From: Polycyclovorans sp.
GTDB lineage: Bacteria; Pseudomonadota; Gammaproteobacteria; Nevskiales; Nevskiaceae
Assembly (NCBI GenBank): GCA_002706265.1
Contig: PAKU01000006.1
Coordinates: forward strand, 92,851 to 156,850
Direction: 5' to 3'
DNA length: 64,000 nt
The notes beneath the pieces are model-generated. The model saw nothing but the letters and a program-made list of their open reading frames with translations. It was not told where the DNA came from and ran no database searches. Within the stretch, counting starts at the first letter, position 1, and each line of letters opens with the position of its first letter. Of the stretch, positions 58,089 through 64,000 are shown in pieces. A program made the translations under genes and the position numbers.

Positions 58089-58953
58089 GCGCAAGGTTCC
58101 GCAGTTCGCGGTGGCGGACCACGAGCTTGTCGAACATGGGCCGCAAGGCCGCGGCCAGGGTCTCGACGAGGTAAACGCTGCGGTGCTGGCCGCCGGTACA
58201 GCCGACCGCCACGGTGAGGTAGGCGCGATCCTGCGCACGGAAGGCGGGCAGCCAGCGTTGCAGTAGCATCAGCAGGTCGCCGCGCATTTCCAGCACGGCG
58301 GGCTGGGCTTCCAGCCAATGGCGCACGGCGGCATCGCGGCCGTTCTGGCTGCGCAGCGTGCGGTTCCAGTGCGGATTGGGCAGGCAGCGCACGTCGAACA
58401 CGAAGTCGGCGTTGTTGGGCGCGCCGTGTTTGAAGCCGAATGACATCAGCGTCAGGGCCAGCGTGTCGCGCCCTCCGCCGGGAATTTCGGCCTGAATGCG
58501 CTCGCGCAGTTCGTGCAGATTCAGCGGGCTGGTGTCGAGCACCGAATCTGCGGCGTTGGCAATGGGCGCAAGCAACTGCTGTTCGAGGCGTATGGCCTCG
58601 ATCAAGGGGCGTTCGTCGTGGCTCAGGGGGTGCCGGCGGCGGGTTTCGCTGTAGCGCGACAGCAGCGTGTCTTCGCTGGCGGTGAGAAACACCACGCGGG
58701 TGGTCACGCCGCGCGCCTGAATCTGCTCAAGGTAATGACTGAAGGCGGCGATCAGGTCCGGGCTTTCGCGGGCGTCGATGCCCAGCGCCAGTTCTTCATA
58801 GCGCGGCCCGGGGCGGGCCAGCGCGTCCACCACCAGCGACTCCAGCAGGTTCAAGGGCAGGTTGTCGATGCAGGTGTAGCCGAGGTCTTCATACTGCTTG
58901 AGCGCGACCGTCTTGCCGGCACCCGAGAGGCCGCTCACGATCACCAGCTTCAT
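58075..58953 (-). CDS. rapZ: RNase adapter RapZ
   Basis: 292 residues from the ATG at 58953. P-loop GLSGAGKTVAL at 8-18, SFGFKHGAPNNADFVFDVR, and C-terminal AVGCTGGQHRSVYLVE are intact. Binds nucleotide and targets GlmS-regulating small RNA to RNase E in Enterobacteria. In this cluster it commonly lies between hprK and the EIIA gene. Confidence 0.96.
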   Translation of the reverse strand: MKLVIVSGLSGAGKTVALKQYEDLGYTCIDNLPLNLLESLVVDALARPGPRYEELALGIDARESPDLIAAFSHYLEQIQARGVTTRVVFLTASEDTLLSRYSETRRRHPLSHDERPLIEAIRLEQQLLAPIANAADSVLDTSPLNLHELRERIQAEIPGGGRDTLALTLMSFGFKHGAPNNADFVFDVRCLPNPHWNRTLRSQNGRDAAVRHWLEAQPAVLEMRGDLLMLLQRWLPAFRAQDRAYLTVAVGCTGGQHRSVYLVETLAAALRPMFDKLVVRHRELRNLAHDAP

Positions 58954-58999
58954 CGGCCGGCTCCGCTGTGATGCGGCAAAAGCGTGGGGACGATGAAGC

Positions 59000-59581
59000 T
59001 CATGGGGTCTCGGGCGGCAGGTCGCTCTGGGTTTGGCGGATGGCGCGCAACTGGCGCGCGGCAAAGTCGCGATCGGCGCGATAGCCACCGTTGCGAATCT
59101 GCTGGTCACGACAGGCGGTCTCGACCAGCACCGCCAGATTATGCCCAACGCGGATGGGGATGGAGAGCCTCGGCAAATCGACGCCGCACAGGCGCACGGT
59201 TTCGCGGCGGCCCATGATGCGCTCCATGCCGTCGCTCCACCACGGGCGCTCGGGGTCAGGCGGCGGGTCCAGTGCGATCATCAGTCCCAGCGCCGCGGAC
59301 TGAATGACCGACCTGGGGCCGAAGATCTTGCGAATGTTGAGAATGCCGAGGCTGCGCGCTTCGAGGAATCCGGAAATCACCTCGGGACAATGGCCAATGA
59401 CGTGCGGCCCCTGGCGCACGAACTCGGTGGCATCGTCCGCCACCAGCGGGTGGCCGCGTGCCAGCAACTCCAGGGCCAGTTCCGACTTGCCGACGCCGGA
59501 GTCACCCGTCAGCAGAACGCCCAGGCCCCAGACCCGCATGAACACGCCGTGACGGGTGACGGGCGGGGCAGGGGTGGACAT
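59000..59581 (-). CDS. hprK: HPr kinase, catalytic domain only
   Basis: 193 residues, against about 310 for full HprK; the N-terminal domain is absent. It starts right before the catalytic core: HGVFMRVWGLG, P-loop GDSGVGKS at 26-33, HPLVADDATEF, and EARSLGILNIRKIFG. Only 14 bases separate it from ptsN, so no room is left for the missing domain. Kinase-only forms are usual in Alphaproteobacteria. It should phosphorylate HPr on Ser. The ribosome site upstream is weak. Confidence 0.9.
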   Translation of the reverse strand: MSTPAPPVTRHGVFMRVWGLGVLLTGDSGVGKSELALELLARGHPLVADDATEFVRQGPHVIGHCPEVISGFLEARSLGILNIRKIFGPRSVIQSAALGLMIALDPPPDPERPWWSDGMERIMGRRETVRLCGVDLPRLSIPIRVGHNLAVLVETACRDQQIRNGGYRADRDFAARQLRAIRQTQSDLPPETP

Positions 59582-59595
59582 CCGGGCCGAGACGG

Positions 59596-60057
59596 CTAGT
59601 GCGCGGGGGTGTACTGCGCCACCAGGGCGTGGAGCTGGGCGCTGTCGTCGGCGCTGCGCAGCCGTGCGCAGAAGGCCTCGTCGGAAAACATTTCGGCGAT
59701 GGCGGCCAGGTGCTTGAGGTGCTCTTCGGTTGCGGTCTGCGGCACGATCAGACCGAACATGAGGTCCACGCGGGTGCTGTCGTGGGCGTCGTAATCGAGG
59801 GGGTGCTTGAGGCGCATGATCGCGCCGATACTCTGGTTTACCCCGGCCAGGCGGCCATGGGGAATGGCCACGCCGCGCCCGAGTCCGGTGCTGCCGAGTT
59901 TTTCGCGGGCGGTCAGGCTGCTCAGCACGTCATGGGCAGAGAGCGACGGCTGGCCCAGTGCCAGCAGGTTCGAGAGTTCTTCGAGGGCTTTTTTCTTGCT
60001 TGTGAACGTCACGCCTGAGGCGACGCGATCCGCGCCCAGAATGTCGCTGATGGTCAT
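59596..60057 (-). CDS. ptsN: PTS EIIA-Ntr
   Basis: 153 residues. The phosphoryl His is in GVAIPHGRLAGVN near residue 67, with DLMFGLIVPQ after it. Regulatory EIIA of the nitrogen PTS, which acts on potassium transport and KdpD, among others. Downstream of hpf by 78 bases that contain a perfect stem-loop, and 14 bases before hprK. Confidence 0.95.
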   Translation of the reverse strand: MTISDILGADRVASGVTFTSKKKALEELSNLLALGQPSLSAHDVLSSLTAREKLGSTGLGRGVAIPHGRLAGVNQSIGAIMRLKHPLDYDAHDSTRVDLMFGLIVPQTATEEHLKHLAAIAEMFSDEAFCARLRSADDSAQLHALVAQYTPAH

Positions 60058-60090
60058 GCAATCCGCCGATGATCATTTGAGTAAGTGAAT

Positions 60091-60128
60091 GGCCCGGGCG
60101 AGGCCGATCGATCAGCCTCGCCCGGGCC
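60091..60128. repeat. Perfect 14-bp inverted repeat between hpf and ptsN
   Basis: GGCCCGGGCGAGGC (60091-60104) and GCCTCGCCCGGGCC (60115-60128) are exact complements around a 10-base loop that contains GATCGATC. No T tract follows on the minus strand. It may act as a processing or stability element or a weak terminator within the operon. Confidence 0.85.
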
Positions 60129-60135
60129 GCGAAGC

Positions 60136-60459
60136 TTACTGGATGGTCATGCGCTTATGCGCTTCTTCCTGGTGATGATCGCGCACCTTCTCCTTGTGGC
60201 GGCGGGTTTGACGGTCGAGCTTGTCCATCAGGCGATCGATGGCGGCGTACATGTCGCCTTCAGTGGCTTCGGCGTGCAGGTCAGCACCCGAGGCGTGAAC
60301 GGTGGCTTCGGCTTTCTGGCGGTCCTTCTCGACCGTGAGCACGATTTCGGCGCTGATCAAATGGTCGAAATGGCGCTCCACCCGCTTCAGTTTCTCGTGC
60401 ACGTATTCGCGCAGCGCGGGGGTGAGATCGACATGGTGGCCTGAAAGATTAAGGTTCAT
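60136..60459 (-). CDS. hpf: Ribosome hibernation-promoting factor, short
   Basis: 107 residues, the short HPF/YfiA form. Sequence NLNLSGHHVDLTPALREYVH at the start and helix DRLMDKLDRQTRRHKEKVRD match the family. Binds 30S near the decoding centre in stationary phase. Lies 74 bases after rpoN, a conserved position. A 14-bp stem-loop follows it. Confidence 0.95.
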   Translation of the reverse strand: MNLNLSGHHVDLTPALREYVHEKLKRVERHFDHLISAEIVLTVEKDRQKAEATVHASGADLHAEATEGDMYAAIDRLMDKLDRQTRRHKEKVRDHHQEEAHKRMTIQ

Positions 60460-60478
60460 CGAGACGCTCCTGCCTTGA

Positions 60479-60493
60479 GCCGGGTAACCCGGC
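60479..60493. repeat. Short inverted repeat between rpoN and hpf
   Basis: GCCGGG (60479-60484), loop TAA, CCCGGC (60488-60493): a perfect 6-bp stem with 3-base loop. No T tract. Could be a weak attenuator or chance in GC-rich DNA. Confidence 0.4.
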
Positions 60494-60533
60494 GGATTGA
60501 ACGCGTGTCAGCTCATGCGGATAAGACGGGTCC

Positions 60534-62006
60534 TCACGAAAACACGCTCCTGCGTTCGTGCGACGGTGCAATGCCAAGACCTTCGCGGTACTTGGCCACC
60601 GTGCGACGAGCGACCTTGATGCCCTCGGCCAGAATCTGGTCGGAGAGGGCCGAATCGGAAAGGGGCTGGTCGGCAGGCTCCGCCGCGACCAGACGTTTGA
60701 TGATGGCCTGAATGGCGGTCGCCGAGGCGGTGCCGCCCTCGGTGGTCGACACGTGGCTGGAAAAAAAGAACTTCAGCTCGAAGAGCCCGCGGGGGGTGGC
60801 CATGTACTTGTTGGCGGTGGCTCTCGACACAGTGGACTCGTGAATCCCCAGTTGCGCTGATATGTCACGTAACACCATCGGCCGCATGGCCTCAGGTCCA
60901 TATTCAAGAAAAGCCCGTTGGCTTTCAACTATGGCTTGGGCAACGCGCAACAGCGTTTCGTTCCGCGCTTCGAGCGCATGAATAAACTGCCGCGCTTCCT
61001 GCAGATGGCCCTTCATCAGCTTCTGGTCGGGGCTGGTGTCGGCGCGCTTGATCAACTGCGGATACGTTGCATTGATGCGTACCTTGGGTCGGTGTGCCGG
61101 GTTGAGGTTGACCTGCCAGCGGTCTTTCTCGCGGCGCACGAACACGTCGGGCGCCACGTAGTCGGCCTCGTGGTCCATGAACGGCCGGCCGGGGTGCGGC
61201 TGCAGGCTGCGGATCAGGGTGCGGGCATGGTCGATCTCGGCGACGTCAACCTTGAGCTGGTTGGCCAGCGTGGCATCGGGCGTCTGCGGCAGGCGCGTCA
61301 GAAAGTCTTCGACCAGGCGCAGGGCCGTGGTGGCGCCCGGCGTGCGCGAGGGCAGGTTCCACAGTTGCAGTTGCAGACATTCGCGCAGGTCGCGGGCGGC
61401 CACGCCAGAAGGGTCGAAGCCCTGAACCGTCTCCAGTGCCGCGCCGATCTGCGCGTCGCTGACGCCGTAGCGGCTGCGCAGGTCCTCGGACACTGCGTCG
61501 AAGTCGCGCAGGTAGCCATCCGCGTCAACCGAGTCGATGAGGTGCAGGCCGATTTCGGCCATCACTCCGCTCAGCTCGCAGAGTTGCAGCTGTTCCAGCA
61601 GGTGGTCGTAGAGCGTGCGCGCGGCGCAGCGGTTGGCATCGAGGAACTGCTGCAGCTCATCGTTGGGCGTGCCGCTGCTGGGCGCCGGGTCGAGATCGCA
61701 GCAGTCGCTCCAGTCGGCATCGACCGGCAGACTTTCGCCCAGTACATCGGCGTCGCCAAAGACCTCGGCCTCAGGGCCCTCGCGCACCGCCGTGCTGTCG
61801 CCGTCCGGGCTGCTTTCCGCCGCCTCGGCGGGCGTGTCGACGTCGGTGTCGGCCTCGTCGCGCTCCAGCATCACGTTGCCGTCCAGGGCCTGCTGAATCT
61901 CCAGTTCGAGGTCGAGGCTCGACAGCTGCAGCAGCCGGATGGCCTGCTGCAGGGCAGGCGTCATCGACAGGGACTGGCCCATTCGCAGACTGAGTCCGGC
62001 CTTCAT
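60534..62006 (-). CDS. rpoN: RNA polymerase sigma-54
   Basis: 490 residues. Region I starts LRMGQSLSMTPALQQAIRLL, an acidic region II follows (about 45-115), and the C-terminus has the RpoN box ARRTVAKYRE. The core-binding and helix-turn-helix parts are complete. First gene of the rpoN-hpf-ptsN-hprK-rapZ-IIA-ptsH-ptsI run. lptB, the usual gene upstream, is absent; a divergent quinone oxidoreductase takes its place. Confidence 0.97.
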   Translation of the reverse strand: MKAGLSLRMGQSLSMTPALQQAIRLLQLSSLDLELEIQQALDGNVMLERDEADTDVDTPAEAAESSPDGDSTAVREGPEAEVFGDADVLGESLPVDADWSDCCDLDPAPSSGTPNDELQQFLDANRCAARTLYDHLLEQLQLCELSGVMAEIGLHLIDSVDADGYLRDFDAVSEDLRSRYGVSDAQIGAALETVQGFDPSGVAARDLRECLQLQLWNLPSRTPGATTALRLVEDFLTRLPQTPDATLANQLKVDVAEIDHARTLIRSLQPHPGRPFMDHEADYVAPDVFVRREKDRWQVNLNPAHRPKVRINATYPQLIKRADTSPDQKLMKGHLQEARQFIHALEARNETLLRVAQAIVESQRAFLEYGPEAMRPMVLRDISAQLGIHESTVSRATANKYMATPRGLFELKFFFSSHVSTTEGGTASATAIQAIIKRLVAAEPADQPLSDSALSDQILAEGIKVARRTVAKYREGLGIAPSHERRSVFS

Positions 62007-62171
62007 GTGCGCGGTGACGATGTGTTCGTGAACATGGCCGCATCATAGGCAGAACAGGCACGAAAGTTGCAACGGAAATTTTCAGGAAATCCGCCGAACG
62101 GTTTCTTCGCAGCCCGCCAGTGGTGGCGTCACCGGGTTATCGTTGCGACCCCGTTTCGGAATGGACACCTC

Positions 62172-63155
62172 ATGAAAGCCATCGTCTGCACCCAATTGGG
62201 TGGCCCTGATCAGTTGACCCTGCAGTCGCTGCCCGACCCCAGGCCCGGCCCGCACGAAGTGTGCATCGCGGTCGCTGCGGCGGGCATCAATTTTCCTGAC
62301 ACGCTGATGATTCAGGGCAAATACCAGGTCCGCCCGCCGCTGCCGTTCGTGCCGGGCGCCGAAGTGGCGGGCGAGGTGATCGAGGTGGGTGCCGAGGTGA
62401 CGCGGTTTGCGGTCGGCGACCGTGTCGCGGCCTTCGTGCCGGTGGGCGGTTATGCCGCCAAGGCCGTCGCCAGCGAGCACGAATGCCTGGCCCTGCCGGA
62501 TGGCATGAGCCTGATCGAGGGCGGCGGCTACGGGCTGGTCTACGGCACGGTCAGTCATGCGCTGATGCAGTGCGCCAACCTGCAGCCGGGCGAGACGTTG
62601 CTGGTGCTGGGCGCCGCCGGTGGCGTGGGACTGGCCGCCGTGCAGCTGGGCAAGCTGATGGGCGCGCGCGTGATCGCGGCCGCATCCACCGCCGACAAGC
62701 TGGCACTGACCCGCGCGCACGGCGCCGATGACACGATCAATTACCGCGAACAATCCTTGAAGGGCGAGGTGAAGGCGCTGACCCAGGGCGAGGGGGCGAA
62801 CGTGATCTTCGACCCGGTTGGCGGACCGCTTGCCATCGAGTGTCTGTCGGCCGCGGCCTGGGGCGCACGCTATCTGGTGGTCGGGTTTGCCGAGGGCAAC
62901 ATTCCGGCCCTGCCGGCCAATCGGTTGCTGCTCAAGGAACTGTCGGCCAAGGGCGTGGCCTGGGGTGCCTTCGTGGCGCGTGAGCCGGAGGTCAATGCGG
63001 CAAATTTTGCGCAATTGGCACGCTGGTACGGTGAGGGCAAGTTCAAACCTGTCATCTCGGGGCAGTATCCTCTGGCCGAAGCGCCTCGCGCCCTGCACGA
63101 CATGCTGGCGCGCAAGGTCACGGGCAAAATTGTGCTGGTCCCAGACGCTGCTTAA
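62172..63155 (+). CDS. NADPH:quinone oxidoreductase family (zinc-less MDR)
   Basis: 327 residues from the ATG at 62172. N-terminal MDR domain has VPGAEVAGEVIEVGAEVTRF, and the Rossmann part has VLGAAGGVGLAAVQLGKLMG. No zinc-ligand Cys set is present, as in quinone oxidoreductase/crotonase-like members. Uses NADPH to reduce quinones or enones in the cytosol. Divergent from rpoN and followed after 17 bases by the tyrosine phosphatase gene. Confidence 0.92.
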   Translation: MKAIVCTQLGGPDQLTLQSLPDPRPGPHEVCIAVAAAGINFPDTLMIQGKYQVRPPLPFVPGAEVAGEVIEVGAEVTRFAVGDRVAAFVPVGGYAAKAVASEHECLALPDGMSLIEGGGYGLVYGTVSHALMQCANLQPGETLLVLGAAGGVGLAAVQLGKLMGARVIAAASTADKLALTRAHGADDTINYREQSLKGEVKALTQGEGANVIFDPVGGPLAIECLSAAAWGARYLVVGFAEGNIPALPANRLLLKELSAKGVAWGAFVAREPEVNAANFAQLARWYGEGKFKPVISGQYPLAEAPRALHDMLARKVTGKIVLVPDAA

Positions 63156-63172
63156 TCACGCATCAGGTTTTC

Positions 63173-63601
63173 ATGTTCAACACCATTCTGGTGCTCTGCA
63201 CCGGCAACATCTGTCGCAGCCCGATCGCTGAAGCGCTGCTCAAGAACGCCCTGCCGGGGCGGCATGTGCACTCGGCCGGCATCGGCGCGATGGTCGGCTG
63301 GCCGGCCGATCCGCACTCGGTGGCGGTCTGCGCCGAGGCGGGCGTCGACCTCGGCGCCCATCGCGCCCGTCAGCTCACCGGCCAGATGATGCAGGCGGCC
63401 GATTTGGTGCTGGTCATGGATCAGGGGCATATCGACGCGCTGACGCCGCGCTATCCCCAGCATCGCGGCAAGGTCCACAAGATGCTGCGCTGGCACGACA
63501 ATCTCGATGTGGACGATCCTTACCAGATGCCGCGTTCCATGTTCGAGCGGGTCTACGCCGAAATCACCCAGGGCACGCACGACTGGGTCAAGCGGCTTTA
63601 A
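63173..63601 (+). CDS. Low-molecular-weight protein-tyrosine phosphatase
   Basis: 142 residues. CX5R loop [18 protein letters not shown] near residues 8-15 with the catalytic Cys, and the general acid Asp in DVDDPYQMP. Removes phosphate from Tyr; relatives (Wzb/Ptp) often control exopolysaccharide kinases, but no kinase or polysaccharide gene is visible here. Follows the quinone oxidoreductase. Confidence 0.93.
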   Translation: MFNTILVLCTGNICRSPIAEALLKNALPGRHVHSAGIGAMVGWPADPHSVAVCAEAGVDLGAHRARQLTGQMMQAADLVLVMDQGHIDALTPRYPQHRGKVHKMLRWHDNLDVDDPYQMPRSMFERVYAEITQGTHDWVKRL

Positions 63602-63618
63602 GGCGATGCCGGCGCGAC

Positions 63619-63630
63619 CGGTATACTGCG
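63619..63630 (+). promoter_or_regulatory. Putative -10 region of miaB (CGGTATACTGCG)
   Basis: TATACT lies 27 bases before the miaB ATG; identical 12-mer to the one before lepA. No clear -35 box. Confidence 0.4.
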
Positions 63631-63654
63631 GGCCAACGTTTCCCTGTTCCGAGC

Positions 63655-64000
63655 ATGTCCAAAAAGCTTTACCTCATCACCTACGGGTGCCAGATGAACG
63701 AGTACGACTCCACCAAAATGGCCAGCGTGCTCGAAGCCTCTCACGGCTACACCCGCACCCAGGACCCGGACGAGGCCGATCTGCTGCTGCTCAACACCTG
63801 CTCGGTGCGCGAAAAGGCGCAGGAGAAGGTGTTTTCCGAACTGGGTCGCTGGAAAGACTGGAAAGCCGCCCAGCCTGGTCGGGTGATCGGCGTCGGCGGT
63901 TGCGTGGCCAGCCAGGAAGGCGAGGCCATTGCCCGCCGCGCGCCCATGGTCGATCTGGTGTTTGGCCCGCAGACCCTGCATCGGCTGCCGGAGCTGCTCG
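63655..64000 (+). CDS. miaB: tRNA-2-methylthio-N6-dimethylallyladenosine synthase, N-terminal part
   Basis: 115 residues to the window edge. Starts [20 protein letters not shown], with the first cluster Cys in YGCQMN, the second in [15 protein letters not shown], and the third in [11 protein letters not shown]. This is the UPF0004 domain of MiaB; the radical SAM domain lies beyond the edge. Methylthiolates A37 of certain tRNAs. A TATACT box lies 27 bases upstream. Confidence 0.95.
   Translation, partial: MSKKLYLITYGCQMNEYDSTKMASVLEASHGYTRTQDPDEADLLLLNTCSVREKAQEKVFSELGRWKDWKAAQPGRVIGVGGCVASQEGEAIARRAPMVDLVFGPQTLHRLPELL

Overview
The window is about 64 kb of GC-rich chromosome from a gammaproteobacterium. 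The gene orders rpoE-rseA-rseB-rseC-mucD-lepA-lepB-rnc-era (with nadB divergent), gshB...algH-ruvX-pyrB-pyrC'-pilH-pilJ, and rpoN-hpf-ptsN-hprK-rapZ-IIA-ptsH-ptsI are those of Pseudomonas- and Xanthomonas-like Gammaproteobacteria. The DUF1302/DUF1329 pair with an AraC regulator and the LuxR-like fragment at the left edge would suit the Nevskiales/Solimonadaceae, but that placement is a guess from memory. I see no rRNA, tRNA, intact insertion sequence, prophage or CRISPR array.

Layout. 1-9.6 kb: a cut-off regulator, a GspE/PilB-type ATPase, a PrcB-like lipoprotein, an NTF2-like protein, a PlsC acyltransferase, a leftward run (FAH hydrolase, DUF502 protein, MFS transporter), PEP carboxykinase with a clear terminator, and a small secreted repeat protein. 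9.6-19.8 kb is a long leftward block: gshB, apbE, NusG-II protein, Gx transporter, algH, ruvX, pyrB, an inactive-type dihydroorotase, pilH and pilJ, with a GH5 lipoprotein and a DUF3096 protein upstream. 20-24.4 kb is a less GC-rich accessory stretch: NYN protein, double-thioredoxin lipoprotein, GST, a short-chain dehydrogenase interrupted by TAA exactly at its catalytic tyrosine, a GFA protein and a SnoaL-like protein. 24.4-34.9 kb runs rightward: hisG-hisD, Na/Pi transporter and polyphosphate:AMP phosphotransferase, rlmJ and Nudix, a TPP riboswitch with thiC, a small conserved protein, and an acetyltransferase-deacetylase fusion.

35-46 kb holds nadB (leftward) and the envelope-stress/translation cluster from rpoE to era. 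46-50.8 kb is a DUF1329-AraC-DUF1302 module. 50.9-55.5 kb holds an AbgT-type transporter, a PCuAC copper chaperone, a 480-base stretch without a recognisable gene, and a Tat-exported superoxide dismutase coupled to a chromate transporter. 55.6-62 kb is the regulatory nitrogen-PTS cluster with rpoN. The window ends with a quinone oxidoreductase, a low-molecular-weight tyrosine phosphatase and the start of miaB.

Most of this is housekeeping DNA with tightly coupled ATGA/GTGA/TTGA gene junctions. I did not find a clearly new multi-gene system. The best leads are single-locus oddities: the SDR stop at the active site, the GNAT-HDAC fusion, an Era GTPase lacking the NKxD lysine, the Tat-SOD/ChrA pair, the octapeptide-repeat secreted protein, and a perfect 14-bp stem between hpf and ptsN.
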